Shown here one piece after another: positions 1 through 10,406 of a DNA stretch of 64,000 nt (its first letter is position 1; each line of letters begins with the position of its first letter). The notes beneath the pieces were generated by a model, which searched no databases, was not told the origin of the DNA, and saw nothing but the letters and a program-made list of their open reading frames with translations. Made by a program: the position numbers and the translations under genes. Source of the DNA: an uncultured Alphaproteobacteria bacterium (GTDB lineage Bacteria; Pseudomonadota; Alphaproteobacteria; HIMB59); the NCBI GenBank assembly GCA_902521155.1, contig CABYQR010000004.1, positions 1 through 64,000 of the forward strand. Direction: 5' to 3'.

Positions 1-1263
1 TCTCAAGCTTTTGAAATTGATTATAATATCAACTCATTTATTGATCAGGATACTTTATATATTCCATCTAACCAAGGTTTTGAAAAAATTAACAGTAGAC
101 TAATTCAAAATATAGGCCTCGAGGTAGAAGACGAAACTCCTGAGGGAATAACTTATAGAATTTCAAAAAAAAGTTTTAATCAATCACTCTCGGATATGAC
201 TTTAAACGCAGTAGAAATTGTCAGGTCAAGAGTCGACTTTCTTGGAAATAAGGAATTATCTATTCAAAAAGTAGGTTTGAATAAAATACTTTTAGAAATT
301 CCTGGAAACCTAGATAACAATGTAAAAGAAGTAATTTCAAAAACTGCTAAATTAACATTTCATTTAGAAAAAGATTCATTTGTAAACTCAAAAATATTTA
401 AAAATGAAGATACTGGAGAAGAAATAAGAGTTCAAGAGATACCCAATTTGACTGGTGATTATATCCAAGATGCATCTTTACAGTATAATCAAAATGAACC
501 TATAGTAGCTTTTTCTTTTAATAAAAAAGGTTCTAATTTGTTTGCTCAAATGACTTCTGAAAATGTTGGTACTCGATTTGCTATTGTTTTAGATGGAGCT
601 CTGATTACAGCTCCAGTAGTTAGAGAAGCTATTACTGGAGGAAGTGGGCAAATTTCTGGAGGATTTTCTAATGAGTCAGCTAATAATTTAGCTATTATTT
701 TAAAGTCAGGATCGCTACCAACAGACATTACTATAATTCAAGAAAAGCAAATAGGACCAACTCTTGGTAAAGAGGGAGTTAAAAAAGGTGTTTATGCATC
801 TGTAATTGCCCTTATTGCTATCACCCTCTTTATGATCATTTACTATAAGATATCGGGTCTGTTTACAGTGATTACAATCTTAAGTTGTTTAGGTCTTTTA
901 TTTGCGCTGATGTCATTATTAAAAACTACTTTGACCCTGCCAGGTGTAATAGGAATTGTTCTCACAATTGGCATGTGTGTGGACGCTAACGTATTAATTT
1001 TTGAAAGAATAAGAGAAAACTTTAAAATACAATCAGATAACCCAAAGAGCGATGGGTTTAATGCTGCATATATCACTATTCTAGACTCAAATTTTACAAC
1101 TCTTTTTGCTGCTATATTTCTTTTTGCATTTGGTTTTGGTCCAATAAGAGGTTTTTCAATTTCATTAATAATTGGAATTATATCTTCCTTAATAGTTACC
1201 TATATTATTTTAAAATTTTTTTTAAACGCAACTCCTGAAAAATATCTAGGTCTCCAAAAATGA
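1..1263 (+). CDS. secD: Protein translocase subunit SecD (5' end outside window)
   Basis: SecD works with SecF in the inner membrane and uses the proton gradient to help exported proteins leave the SecYEG channel. The frame is open from base 1, so the true start lies upstream; the ATG at 196 is internal. About 420 residues are visible: a periplasmic region, then an IGPTLG motif and a block of about five membrane helices. The family motifs TLTLPG and VDANVLIFERIRE (about 940-1015) are intact. The stop overlaps the secF start by four bases (ATGA), so the two are translationally coupled. Identification is secure; only the N-terminus is missing. Confidence 0.96.
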   Translation, partial: SQAFEIDYNINSFIDQDTLYIPSNQGFEKINSRLIQNIGLEVEDETPEGITYRISKKSFNQSLSDMTLNAVEIVRSRVDFLGNKELSIQKVGLNKILLEIPGNLDNNVKEVISKTAKLTFHLEKDSFVNSKIFKNEDTGEEIRVQEIPNLTGDYIQDASLQYNQNEPIVAFSFNKKGSNLFAQMTSENVGTRFAIVLDGALITAPVVREAITGGSGQISGGFSNESANNLAIILKSGSLPTDITIIQEKQIGPTLGKEGVKKGVYASVIALIAITLFMIIYYKISGLFTVITILSCLGLLFALMSLLKTTLTLPGVIGIVLTIGMCVDANVLIFERIRENFKIQSDNPKSDGFNAAYITILDSNFTTLFAAIFLFAFGFGPIRGFSISLIIGIISSLIVTYIILKFFLNATPEKYLGLQK

Positions 1264-2132
1264 TAAATTTTTACTTATTTAAAAATAAATCTTATATCAT
1301 TTCCTCATTACTTTTAGCACTTACAATAGTTGTTATTTTTTTTAAGGGTCTAAACTTAGGTATAGACTTTAAGGGAGGGTTAAACTTTGAAGTTAAAACT
1401 CAATTAGAAAATAATCAAATTTCTCAAATATTTGATATTGTTGACTCTGATAGAGAAATTTTAATAAAAAAAGAAATAGGTAGTGATGTCTTCACTATTA
1501 GAATTGAGACTGGTCCTGATAATCCAACATTTATTGAAGAAATTAATAAAATTATTAATGAAAATCCTGATATGAAAATTCTCTTATCTGAATATATGGA
1601 ACCAACGTTTAGTAATGAACTAATTAAAAATTCTATATATGCCCTTGCTTCCTCTTTATTAGTAATAGCATTTTATGTTTGGATAAGATTTGACTGGCAA
1701 TTTGCGGCCTCAGGGATTTTTGCCTTAATTCATGACGTCTTTATAGCTATTGGATTTATGTCACTTTTCAATATTGAATTCAATTTAACTATGATTGCAG
1801 CATTGCTTTTAATAGCGGGTTACAGTATCAATGACACCATTGTTCTATTTGATAGGCTGAGGTCTATTACTTCAGATGAAAACAATAAGAATAGTTTTGA
1901 ATTAAATGTAAATAATGCAATTAAACTTAATTTAAGAAGAACTATCTTAACTAGTTTTACAACAGTTCTTGCTTTAATTTGCTTAGTAATATTAGCACCA
2001 GTAAATTTAACAGAAATGCCAATTGTTTTTATATTTGGCGTTTTAATAGGAACTTATTCTTCTTTATTTCTTGCATTAGGAATAGTAGGGGATTTTAATT
2101 ATGAGGCTGTGCTCAGAGCAAGAGATTCCTGA
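1260..2132 (+). CDS. secF: Protein translocase subunit SecF
   Basis: SecF is the second half of the SecDF export motor. The 290-residue protein has one N-terminal membrane helix (about 12-30), the IDFKGG motif right after it, a small periplasmic domain, and five C-terminal helices carrying GYSINDTIVLFDRLR, the SecF counterpart of the SecD proton-path motif. Length is normal for the family. The ATG at 1260 overlaps the secD stop. The last 34 bases overlap the 3' end of uvrA on the other strand, so the two genes converge with no room for a separate terminator. Confidence 0.96.
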   Translation: MINFYLFKNKSYIISSLLLALTIVVIFFKGLNLGIDFKGGLNFEVKTQLENNQISQIFDIVDSDREILIKKEIGSDVFTIRIETGPDNPTFIEEINKIINENPDMKILLSEYMEPTFSNELIKNSIYALASSLLVIAFYVWIRFDWQFAASGIFALIHDVFIAIGFMSLFNIEFNLTMIAALLLIAGYSINDTIVLFDRLRSITSDENNKNSFELNVNNAIKLNLRRTILTSFTTVLALICLVILAPVNLTEMPIVFIFGVLIGTYSSLFLALGIVGDFNYEAVLRARDS

Positions 2133-4900
2133 TATTTTTTTAAATAAATACCTGTTTGGTTGCCTTTGCTTTTAATTATGTCCTTAGGTAGACCTTCAAA
2201 AAGTATATGACCACCTTTTTCTCCACCCTCGGGGCCCAAATCGATTATCCAATCACTAGTGTTGACTACATCTAGGTTGTGTTCAATTACAATGACAGTA
2301 TTCCCGTATGATACTAATTTATGAAGAATTTCTAAAAGTTTTTTAATATCATCAAAGTGCAAACCAGTAGTTGGTTCATCTAAAATATAAAGTGTTTTTC
2401 CAGTTTGTCTTTTTGACAACTCCTTGGAAAGTTTAATTCTTTGAGCTTCTCCTCCAGATAATGTAGTTGCGGCTTGACCTATAGAGATATAACCTAATCC
2501 AACTTCATTAAGTGTTTTTAACTTAGAGAATACTTGTGGATTAGATGAAAAAAATTCGCATGCATCATCCACTGTCATATTAAGTATGTCGCTTATATTT
2601 TTCGATTTATACTTAACTGCTAAAGTTTCTTTATTATATCTTTTTCCATCACAAACTTCACATTTTACGTACACTGGTGCTAAGAAGTGCATTTCAATCT
2701 TTTTAAGACCATCTCCTTCACAGCTTTCACATCTTCCACCTTTGACATTAAAAGAAAATCTACCTGGTTTAAATCCTTTTACTTTGGAGTCTGGAAGGTT
2801 AGCAAACCATTCTCTAATAGGAGTAAATAGGCCAACATAGGTTGCCGGATTTGAACGTGGTGTTCTCCCAATGGGTGATTGGTCTATATTGATTACCTTA
2901 TCTACATTTTCAATTCCTTTAATGTCTTGATAGGGAAGTGTTTTAACAATTTTTTCATAAATTCTATTATTTGTAGCCCCATATAAGGTCTCATTGATCA
3001 AAGTAGATTTTCCACTTCCTGAAACACCAGTTACTGAAATAAATTTACCTAAAGGAAATTTTACATCTACTTCTTTTAAATTATTTCCATGAGCTTTTTT
3101 AATTTCAATAAAATCTTTAGATACTTTTTTACTAATTGAGCTTGGATACCTTGTTGTTAATCCTTTTATATAGTCTGCAGTTAAACTATTCGAACTTCTT
3201 AAGATCATATCAAAGTTACCTTCTGCAACTATACTTCCACCATTAATGCCTGCGTATCTACCAATATCAACCACATAGTCTGCTTCCTTAATTATGTCTT
3301 CGTCATGCTCAACAACAATTATTGAATTTCCTAAGTCTCTCAAATTTTTTAGAGTGTTTATCAGTTTTTGGTTATCTCTTTGATGTAAACCTATAGAAGG
3401 TTCATCAAGGACATAAGTTACTCCAGTCAATCCCGAACCAATCTGACTAGCTAGTCTTATTCTTTGAGATTCCCCACCTGAAAGAGTAGAGCTTTTTCTT
3501 GATAAGCTTAAATAGTTTAACCCCACTTCATTTAAAAAATTCAATCGAGAATATATTTCTTTTTTTAGTGGTGCTGCTATGATTTTTTTTTGTTCAGTTA
3601 AATTATTTTCAAATTTATTTATCCATTTAAGTGATTCACTAATACTCAGTGTAGTAAATTCACTAATATTTAATTCATTTACTTTAATACATAGTGCTTT
3701 CTCATTTAATCTCTTACCCACGCACTCTTTACAAATTTTAGAATTTCTAAATTTTTCTAGTTCCCATTGCCTCCACCAACTGGATGTTCCGTCGTAAATA
3801 CTATCCATAATATTAATTAATCCTTCAAAATCTTTTCCTCCATAAAGTACTTCATTTTGAAATACCTTTGGCAACTTTGACCATATTATTTTTTCACATT
3901 TCTTGGATTGAAATAGTTTTTTTAATTTTGGATTTATTCTTGATTTAGCTTTTTCTGACCAAAAGTTTACTGCGTTATCATTAAAACTTAGATTTTTATC
4001 GGGTATTAGAATATCTTCATCAAATGAATCAACCTCACCTAGACCATCACATTTTTTACAAGCACCATAAGGATTATTAAAGCTAAATAATCTTGGTTCA
4101 ATTTCATCAATACTAAAACCACTAACAGGGCACATAAATTTATTTGAAAAATTTATTAAATCCTCATTCTCAACATTATAGACCTCAACACTACCATTGC
4201 TCTCACTTAAACTAATTTCAATACTATTAGCTAATCTATCTCTATTCTCTGGAGAAGGAATAATTCTATCAATTATTACACTAATACTGTGTTTATAATT
4301 TTTACTTAACTCTGGAATTTCATCTTTTTGATAAACTTTTTGATTAATAAAAAATCTTTCATATCCTTTTTTAAAATATTCATCAAATAATTTTTTATAT
4401 TCCCCTTTTCTTCCTTTTATTAAAGGTGACATAATCATTATTTTTTGTTTCAAAAATTTACTTTCAATTTCGTCTATTATTTCAGAGCTTGTTAGACCTC
4501 TAATAGGTTTTCCAGTTGCGGGTGAGTAGGGTATCCCCACTCTTGCATAGAGCACTCTTAGGTAATCATATATTTCTGTTACTGTTCCAACAGTGGATCG
4601 AGGATTTTTTGAAGTTGTTTTTTGATCTATAGAAATAGCTGGAGATAATCCTTCAATTTTATCAACCTTGGGTTTATCCATCATATCTAAGAATTGTCTC
4701 GCATAGGCACTAAGTGATTCGATATATTTTCTTTGGCCTTCTGCGTAGATTGTATCGAAAGCTAAAGTTGACTTTCCTGATCCACTTACACCAGTAATCA
4801 CAACTAATTTATTTTTCGGTAAACTAAGATTTATATTTTTAAGATTATGTTCATGAGCATTATGAACAATAATGTGAGTTAGAGGTGACTGATTTTTCAT
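2099..4900 (-). CDS. uvrA: Excinuclease ABC subunit A
   Basis: UvrA is the damage-recognition ATPase of nucleotide excision repair and loads UvrB on damaged DNA. The 933-residue protein has both ABC modules: Walker A GVSGSGKST near residues 37-45 and again near 620, and two signature motifs, LSGGESQR and LSGGEAQR. The C-terminal zinc finger (CESCEGDG ... CEVCDGKR) is complete. The first zinc module reads CPVSGF ... CKKCDG, so its second cysteine is a serine; from memory this is common in alphaproteobacterial UvrA and does not indicate decay. It is divergent from ssb, with 56 bases between the starts. Confidence 0.97.
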   Translation of the reverse strand: MKNQSPLTHIIVHNAHEHNLKNINLSLPKNKLVVITGVSGSGKSTLAFDTIYAEGQRKYIESLSAYARQFLDMMDKPKVDKIEGLSPAISIDQKTTSKNPRSTVGTVTEIYDYLRVLYARVGIPYSPATGKPIRGLTSSEIIDEIESKFLKQKIMIMSPLIKGRKGEYKKLFDEYFKKGYERFFINQKVYQKDEIPELSKNYKHSISVIIDRIIPSPENRDRLANSIEISLSESNGSVEVYNVENEDLINFSNKFMCPVSGFSIDEIEPRLFSFNNPYGACKKCDGLGEVDSFDEDILIPDKNLSFNDNAVNFWSEKAKSRINPKLKKLFQSKKCEKIIWSKLPKVFQNEVLYGGKDFEGLINIMDSIYDGTSSWWRQWELEKFRNSKICKECVGKRLNEKALCIKVNELNISEFTTLSISESLKWINKFENNLTEQKKIIAAPLKKEIYSRLNFLNEVGLNYLSLSRKSSTLSGGESQRIRLASQIGSGLTGVTYVLDEPSIGLHQRDNQKLINTLKNLRDLGNSIIVVEHDEDIIKEADYVVDIGRYAGINGGSIVAEGNFDMILRSSNSLTADYIKGLTTRYPSSISKKVSKDFIEIKKAHGNNLKEVDVKFPLGKFISVTGVSGSGKSTLINETLYGATNNRIYEKIVKTLPYQDIKGIENVDKVINIDQSPIGRTPRSNPATYVGLFTPIREWFANLPDSKVKGFKPGRFSFNVKGGRCESCEGDGLKKIEMHFLAPVYVKCEVCDGKRYNKETLAVKYKSKNISDILNMTVDDACEFFSSNPQVFSKLKTLNEVGLGYISIGQAATTLSGGEAQRIKLSKELSKRQTGKTLYILDEPTTGLHFDDIKKLLEILHKLVSYGNTVIVIEHNLDVVNTSDWIIDLGPEGGEKGGHILFEGLPKDIIKSKGNQTGIYLKKYQESLALSTAS

Positions 4901-4956
4901 TAATTAAGTTTCAAAAATGTTGAATTAATATATATTATATTTTTATTAAAAAAATC

Positions 4957-5424
4957 ATGGCTGGATCAGTAAATAAAGTAATTCTTCTTGGTAACCTGGG
5001 TAAAGATCCCGACATTAGAGCTACGTCGGCAGGTTCTCGTCTTGCTAGTTTCTCTATTGCTACATCAACAAAATATAGGAATAAAGAGACACAACAGTTA
5101 GAAGACAAGACTGAATGGCATAGGGTAGTCGTTTTTAACGATAAACTAGCTGATATTTGCGAGAAATATCTAAAAAAGGGCTCCAAAGTTTATATTGAAG
5201 GACAATTACAAACTCGTAAATGGACAGATAATAACGGCATCGATAAATACACCACAGAGGTAGTAATCCCAAATTATTCTGGTGTAATGACGATGCTAGA
5301 TTCACGTTCTCAATCTCCAGTCACCGATGAAAATACTAATCAGTTAGAATCTGCAGCTGATGAAGCTTTAGGTGGTTCAGATAACTCTACAGCTGAACAA
5401 CTTGATGATGATATTCCCTTTTAA
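4957..5424 (+). CDS. ssb: Single-stranded DNA-binding protein
   Basis: SSB coats single-stranded DNA and recruits replication and repair proteins. The 155-residue protein has the N-terminal OB fold, opening with VNKVILLGNLGKDPD and including EWHRVVVFN and YIEGQLQTRKW. An acidic linker follows, ending in the conserved tip DDDIPF that binds partner proteins. It lies between uvrA (divergent) and gyrA (nine bases downstream), the usual alphaproteobacterial arrangement. Length and motifs are normal. Confidence 0.97.
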   Translation: MAGSVNKVILLGNLGKDPDIRATSAGSRLASFSIATSTKYRNKETQQLEDKTEWHRVVVFNDKLADICEKYLKKGSKVYIEGQLQTRKWTDNNGIDKYTTEVVIPNYSGVMTMLDSRSQSPVTDENTNQLESAADEALGGSDNSTAEQLDDDIPF

Positions 5425-5433
5425 ATAAAATCA

Positions 5434-8100
5434 TTGGCAAAGAAGAAAAAAACAAATTCAAAGCAGCTAGATGTATTGGACTCCAATGTTTATCCTAACA
5501 TTAGTATTACCGATGAATTAGAAAAAAGTTATTTAGATTATGCCATGAGTGTAATTGTATCTCGGGCTTTACCAGATGTGAGAGATGGATTAAAGCCAGT
5601 GCATAGAAGAATTCTTTATTCTATGTATGAGGCTTCTTATCATCATAATAAACCCTACAAAAAATCTGCAAGAATAGTTGGAGACGTTATGGGAAAGTAT
5701 CACCCACATGGTGATTCTTCAATTTATGAGGCTATGGTTCGCATGGCTCAAGATTTTACTATGCGTCTTCCATTAATTGATGGTCAGGGTAATTATGGCT
5801 CTATGGACGGTGACCCAGCAGCAGCTATGAGATATACAGAAGCTAGACTCGATAAAGTGTCATCATTTATGTTAGAGGAGTTAGAATATGAAACTGTTCA
5901 ACTTCGCCCCAATTATGACGAGACGTTAACAGAACCAAAATTTCTTCCATCAAGATTTCCAAATATTTTCGTTAATGGAGCTAGTGGTATTGCTGTTGGT
6001 ATGGCTACAAACATTCCACCTCATAATTTAGGTGAAATTATTGATGCAACCCTTCTTTTAGTTGATGAACCAGATACGACATCAAAGCAACTTCATAAGA
6101 TAGTTAAAGGCCCTGATTTTCCTACTGGTGCTATTATCTCTGGCACTGCTGGTTTAAATTCAATGTATGAAACAGGTAGAGGGAGCGTTACAGTATTATC
6201 AAAACTTCATGAAGAAAAAATTAAAACCAGAAATGCAATAGTAATTACTGAAATTCCTTATCTGCAAAATAAATCAAAGCTTTTAGAAAGAATTGCTGAT
6301 GTGGTTAATAATAAAACTATTGAAGGGATTAGTGATATCCGTGATGAGTCTAACAAAGAAGGTGTGAGAATTGTTGTAGAATTAAAATCTTCAGCTGTCC
6401 CTGAAATTATTAAAAATCAACTATTTCAATATACTCCATTGAAATCTTCTTTTAGTAGTAACATGCTAGCTTTAAAAGAAACCAAACCTGTAACTATTAC
6501 ATTACAAGATGGTTTATCTTATTTCATAGATTTTAGAAAAGATGTCATTACTAAAAGAACAGTATTTAAACTTAATAAGGCAAGAGAAAAGGCCAACATC
6601 CTAATAGGATTATCAATTGCGGTTAATAACATTGACACAATTATAAATTTAATTAAAAAGTCTAAAAATCCAGCTGAAGCTAAAACAAAATTACTTTCTA
6701 CTAAATGGACTGCAAAATCTAATATTACGCAATATATAAAGTTAATTAATCCTAGTTTTAAATCTTCTTCATCAAAGATTTCTTTAGACGAAGACCAGGC
6801 AAAAGCTATTCTGGAATTAAGATTACAAAAACTTACAGCTCTAGAAAGAGACGATCTCTTTAATAACTTAAAATCATTGGTTGATGATATAAATGGCTAC
6901 TTAAAAATTCTAAATTCTAATAAACAATTATTAAAAGTTTTAAAAGATGAACTGATAGAAATTAAAAATAATTTTGCAACACCTAGAAAAACTGAAATTC
7001 AAAAGCATGACTTAGAAGAAGTTGATACGGAAGATTTAATAGTTGAGGAAGATGTTGTAGTTACAGTTTCTCATCAGGGTTATATTAAACGCGTACTTAA
7101 ATCCTCTTACAAAGTCCAAAAAAGAGGCGGTAAAGGTAAAAATGCTATGACCACAAGAGACGAAGATTTTCTAGAACAGGTTTTTGCGGCTACAACAAGA
7201 GACACAATATTATTCTTCACTTCTGTTGGTAAAGTTTACTCAATGAAAGCATATGAATTACCTGCTGGTACACCTACATCTAGAGGTAAAGCTATAGTTA
7301 ATTTAATACCTATTTCCAAAAATGAAAAACTTTCATCTATTTTAACACTTCCAAAAGACATAGGTGACTTTGAAAACTATAATTTGGTTTTTGCTACTAG
7401 CCTAGGAAATATTCGAAAAAATAAATTAAAAGATGTAGCGATGAGTGGTACACGTAAATTATCTAGATCTGGTAAAACAGCTATTAAACTTAAAACTGGA
7501 GATCGTTTAATCGGCGTAATTTCAGTTATAGAAAATGATGATGTGCAGCTAGCAACTACAAATGGAAAATCTATTCGATTTGCAACTAAAGATTTAAGAG
7601 AGTTCTCTGGTTTAGGTTCTGCAGGCGTAAGAGGAATTAAGTTAGCCAAAGATGACAAAGTAGTTTCTATCTCAAGTCTACTTCATAACAAAATATCAAT
7701 TGATGTTAGAGAGTCTTATTTAAAAGCTAAGAGTGAAGCAAAAAAAGATCCTTCAAAAATTAACAAAAAATTTAAGGAATTAGCTGACACAGAAGAATTC
7801 CTCTTATCTATTACAGAAAATGGCTATGGTAAATTAAGTTCAGCATACGAATATCGTATTACTAATAGAGGGGGTTCTGGAGTTACTAATATTACAATAA
7901 CCCCAAAAAATGGCAGAGTCATTCAATCTCTTAAAGTTAATTTAGATGACAATATAGCTTTGATTTCAGATACTGGTAAATTATTAAGGTGTAATGTGGG
8001 AGAAAATATAAGAGTAGTTGGTCGAGTCTCTCAAGGAGTATCAGTGTTTAAAGTTGACTCTAAAGAAAAAATCGTATCAGTTGCTAGATTAGAAGATTAA
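5434..8100 (+). CDS. gyrA: DNA gyrase subunit A
   Basis: GyrA is the DNA-cutting subunit of the type II topoisomerase that introduces negative supercoils. The 888-residue protein has the catalytic tyrosine in [11 protein letters not shown] (about Y134), the [10 protein letters not shown] region where quinolone resistance maps in other bacteria (Ser95 and Glu99 here), and a C-terminal beta-pinwheel with the GyrA box QKRGGKG needed for DNA wrapping. The chosen start is TTG at 5434, because it gives the usual short basic leader just before the conserved domain and no suitable ATG exists. It follows ssb by nine bases and is followed by coaD after one base. Confidence 0.97.
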   Translation: MAKKKKTNSKQLDVLDSNVYPNISITDELEKSYLDYAMSVIVSRALPDVRDGLKPVHRRILYSMYEASYHHNKPYKKSARIVGDVMGKYHPHGDSSIYEAMVRMAQDFTMRLPLIDGQGNYGSMDGDPAAAMRYTEARLDKVSSFMLEELEYETVQLRPNYDETLTEPKFLPSRFPNIFVNGASGIAVGMATNIPPHNLGEIIDATLLLVDEPDTTSKQLHKIVKGPDFPTGAIISGTAGLNSMYETGRGSVTVLSKLHEEKIKTRNAIVITEIPYLQNKSKLLERIADVVNNKTIEGISDIRDESNKEGVRIVVELKSSAVPEIIKNQLFQYTPLKSSFSSNMLALKETKPVTITLQDGLSYFIDFRKDVITKRTVFKLNKAREKANILIGLSIAVNNIDTIINLIKKSKNPAEAKTKLLSTKWTAKSNITQYIKLINPSFKSSSSKISLDEDQAKAILELRLQKLTALERDDLFNNLKSLVDDINGYLKILNSNKQLLKVLKDELIEIKNNFATPRKTEIQKHDLEEVDTEDLIVEEDVVVTVSHQGYIKRVLKSSYKVQKRGGKGKNAMTTRDEDFLEQVFAATTRDTILFFTSVGKVYSMKAYELPAGTPTSRGKAIVNLIPISKNEKLSSILTLPKDIGDFENYNLVFATSLGNIRKNKLKDVAMSGTRKLSRSGKTAIKLKTGDRLIGVISVIENDDVQLATTNGKSIRFATKDLREFSGLGSAGVRGIKLAKDDKVVSISSLLHNKISIDVRESYLKAKSEAKKDPSKINKKFKELADTEEFLLSITENGYGKLSSAYEYRITNRGGSGVTNITITPKNGRVIQSLKVNLDDNIALISDTGKLLRCNVGENIRVVGRVSQGVSVFKVDSKEKIVSVARLED

Positions 8101-8101
8101 A

Positions 8102-8590
8102 ATGTCTAAAATTGGAATTTATCCTGGTTCTTTTGACCCTATAACTCTGGGTCATCTCGATATTATTCAACGAAGTCTGAATGTTGTAGATAAGTTGATA
8201 ATAGCAGTATCAGATAATAAATCTAAAAGTCACATGATATCTATAGATGATAGATTAGATTTAACTATAAAAACAATCCAAGCTCTTCCTGATAATCTTC
8301 AAAAAAAGATTGAAATAGAAAAGTTTGATAATTTATTAGTACACTATGTCAAATCAAAAAATGCATCTTTAATTATTAGAGGCTTAAGAGCAGTTTCAGA
8401 CTTTGAGTATGAATTTTTAATGACAGGTATGAATAGAACAATTGACAATGAAATAGAGACCATCTTTTTAATGTCAGCTGAAAAATATCATTTTATTTCT
8501 TCTAGATTTATAAAAGAGATCCATAATCTTGGAGGAGATATTTCAAAAAGTGTTCCTAAACCAGTTCTTGATTTCTTGTCAAAAATTTGA
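8102..8590 (+). CDS. coaD: Phosphopantetheine adenylyltransferase
   Basis: CoaD transfers AMP from ATP to 4'-phosphopantetheine, the penultimate step of coenzyme A synthesis. The 162-residue length is typical. The nucleotidyltransferase motif GSFDPITLGH is at residues 8-17, and the second nucleotide motif appears as SSRFIKEI near 137. RGLRAVSDFEYE is also characteristic. One base separates it from gyrA, so it is in the same transcript. In many Alphaproteobacteria coaD is followed by further housekeeping genes such as a peptidyl-prolyl isomerase; here tRNA-Lys and a block of unknown genes follow. Confidence 0.96.
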   Translation: MSKIGIYPGSFDPITLGHLDIIQRSLNVVDKLIIAVSDNKSKSHMISIDDRLDLTIKTIQALPDNLQKKIEIEKFDNLLVHYVKSKNASLIIRGLRAVSDFEYEFLMTGMNRTIDNEIETIFLMSAEKYHFISSRFIKEIHNLGGDISKSVPKPVLDFLSKI

Positions 8591-8609
8591 AATGTTCACA
8601 ATTCTATAA

Positions 8610-8685
8610 GGGCCCATAGCTCAGCTGGTAGAGCACCTGACTTTTAATCAGGGTGTCACAGGTTCGAATCCTGTTGGGCTCACCA
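8610..8685 (+). tRNA. tRNA-Lys (anticodon UUU)
   Basis: The 76-base sequence folds as a full cloverleaf. The 7-bp acceptor stem pairs GGGCCCA with TGGGCTC (one G-U pair). The D arm has AGCTCAGCTGGTAGAGC, the anticodon arm CCTGA-CTTTTAA-TCAGG has the anticodon TTT, and the T arm contains GGTTCGAATCC. The terminal CCA is encoded. It lies 19 bases after coaD. Its anticodon arm has a near-identical copy at 15030-15054. Confidence 0.97.
8637..8661 (+). repeat. Direct repeat, proximal copy (anticodon arm of tRNA-Lys)
   Basis: These 25 bases of tRNA-Lys match 15030-15054 at 23 of 25 positions in the same orientation, with 16 consecutive identities (8637-8652). The anticodon loop is a known crossover site for tyrosine integrases, so this could be the proximal attachment site of an old insertion. 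That reading is an inference. Confidence 0.5.
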
Positions 8686-8794
8686 CTTTTAAGGTGAGAA
8701 CAATTTACAAATAAAAATAGTTCTATTGTTTTATCGCAGTTACTGAGCAATTGGACTCAACTAAATAGAGTAAATACTTTTTACATTCTGAGAA

Positions 8795-9199
8795 TTATGT
8801 AATACTTTCAATAAAACTATTAAGTTTTAATGAAATATCTTCAGCATCAGATAGTGTAGATGCACCCACTGCAATTTCTAAATTTTCTAAAAATAACTTC
8901 CATGCCATATCATTTGATATTTTATTTTCATTTAATCTATTATCGATTAAATCTGTCAAATTCTCCATATCAGAAACTAATTTTGGATAAATTACATCTG
9001 ATGATATGATTGATTGTTTAAGACATGTTCTTGATTTTGAAAAAAAAGGTTCAATATTTTTACACTCTTCAATTTTTGATAATTCTTTACTATAATTATA
9101 TGAATTTGTGGTGCACGAAATAAGACTAAAAAAAAATATGAAAACAATAAAATTTTTAATAATTTTTACAATTTCAAATTTGTTTATGAATTTATCCAT
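8795..9199 (-). CDS. Small lipoprotein of unknown function
   Basis: I do not recognise this 134-residue protein. It has a short basic N-terminus, a hydrophobic stretch (about 13-28) and a lipobox ending LISC, so it is probably lipidated on Cys29 and anchored in the envelope. The mature part is mostly helical and polar, with two further cysteines. No better start than the ATG at 9199 is visible. The 5' end overlaps the divergent gene starting at 9138 by about 60 bases, so the two signal peptides are encoded on opposite strands of the same DNA. That is odd, and either start could be wrong. Confidence 0.6.
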   Translation of the reverse strand: MDKFINKFEIVKIIKNFIVFIFFFSLISCTTNSYNYSKELSKIEECKNIEPFFSKSRTCLKQSIISSDVIYPKLVSDMENLTDLIDNRLNENKISNDMAWKLFLENLEIAVGASTLSDAEDISLKLNSFIESIT

Positions 9200-10370
9200 T
9201 TCTAAAGATCTTATTTATTCTGGGTTTTCCCTGCAAGGGAATTTTTCTCATAACAATGTTAATTATCCTATGTTTTCAAAACTATTAAACGAAAATAATG
9301 AAATAAATTTAAAATTGTATGAGTTATTAAAAAATAAATCCAATCTATTAACAAATAAATCTGACGATAACGAAGGATACGTAGTTTCATTTGGACTATT
9401 AACAGAAAATATCAATTTTTATAAAGTCAATAATTTATCAAAAAGTGAATATGTATTATATCCACAAGTATTTATCTATGATAATGAAACAAAAAACTTT
9501 GTAAGTTCAATATCTACAAGATTACATATCCCTATTGCAAGCGAATTAGATAAAAAAAAGAGTATCAATGATGAGGCATTTGAAAATTATAAATTTTTAA
9601 TCTTAAATCCAGATCCTGTAATTACTTATAATGGTAGATGTTCTGATAAAAAGGATATTAAAACATCATTTATGAATATTTATAGTATTTTACTTGATTG
9701 TATTAATTTAAGTGAGATAAATAAATTTAATTTACAAATAAGAAATATTGATTTAGGTGACACTGGTTATACGAATTTACCTTTTATTAAAAATGAAAAA
9801 GATGTTGATGCTTTAAAGTATATGATAGCAAATATTGGGACAGCTATGTCTTCCTCAAGTACATATGAAGACCAATTTTTTATGCTTCCTTATTCTAAGG
9901 AACAATCTATTGCCAATGTCCAAGACAGATTTACAAATACTTTAAATCTTACAGTGAGTCTTCCTGAGCCAGATTTTGTTATAGATATTAAAATTGAAAG
10001 AACAAAAAAAAAGATCATAAATGAAAATAAAGTTGAAGCAAATGTTGGATATTTTATTGGAATTAACTATAAAATTTTAGAACCATTTAGTAACACAGTA
10101 ATTTTTGATAGTGATTTTAAATATGCAATAAAAATTAGATACCCAAAGGATCTATCAACTAATTCTTTAAACTTATCTGATCAAAACAATTTATTTTTTT
10201 ACAACAGAATGTTTGAGGAATTAATCTTTAAAATATCTTCTAATATTTTAATTGAGAAACTAAGTAAGGATAATAAAAAGTGGTTAAAAAAACATTCAAA
10301 GAACTCTGAGACTTATAATAAATCATTGAAAATGCATAATAATATAGCCAAAACTTTCTTCAATTTTTAA
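9138..10370 (+). CDS. Exported protein of unknown function (first of five-gene block)
   Basis: This protein of about 410 residues is not recognised. The ATG at 9138 is preferred over 9108 because it opens a standard signal peptide (MKTIKFLIIF, then a hydrophobic core to about residue 20). The rest looks like a periplasmic or outer-membrane-associated beta-rich protein with no obvious catalytic motif and no further membrane helix. It is followed immediately by the next gene, and five genes to 15040 form one coupled transcript. Probably an envelope component; the function is unknown. Confidence 0.75.
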   Translation: MKTIKFLIIFTISNLFMNLSISKDLIYSGFSLQGNFSHNNVNYPMFSKLLNENNEINLKLYELLKNKSNLLTNKSDDNEGYVVSFGLLTENINFYKVNNLSKSEYVLYPQVFIYDNETKNFVSSISTRLHIPIASELDKKKSINDEAFENYKFLILNPDPVITYNGRCSDKKDIKTSFMNIYSILLDCINLSEINKFNLQIRNIDLGDTGYTNLPFIKNEKDVDALKYMIANIGTAMSSSSTYEDQFFMLPYSKEQSIANVQDRFTNTLNLTVSLPEPDFVIDIKIERTKKKIINENKVEANVGYFIGINYKILEPFSNTVIFDSDFKYAIKIRYPKDLSTNSLNLSDQNNLFFYNRMFEELIFKISSNILIEKLSKDNKKWLKKHSKNSETYNKSLKMHNNIAKTFFNF

Positions 10371-10406
10371 TTGATCATCTTTTTAAAAACTGTTCTTATG
10401 CACAAT

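Noticed and set aside
2586-2840. Open frames antisense to uvrA, gyrA, proW-like and other long genes
   Set aside because: They are complementary-strand shadows without ribosome sites or protein-like composition.
4100-4140. Missing cysteine in the first UvrA zinc motif (CPVSGF)
   Set aside because: It looked like decay, but I recall this form as normal in alphaproteobacterial UvrA, and the rest of the protein is intact.
8680-8699. Stem CTCACC / GGTGAG at the end of tRNA-Lys as a terminator
   Set aside because: It uses the tRNA 3' end and has no T-run after it; pairing is probably accidental.
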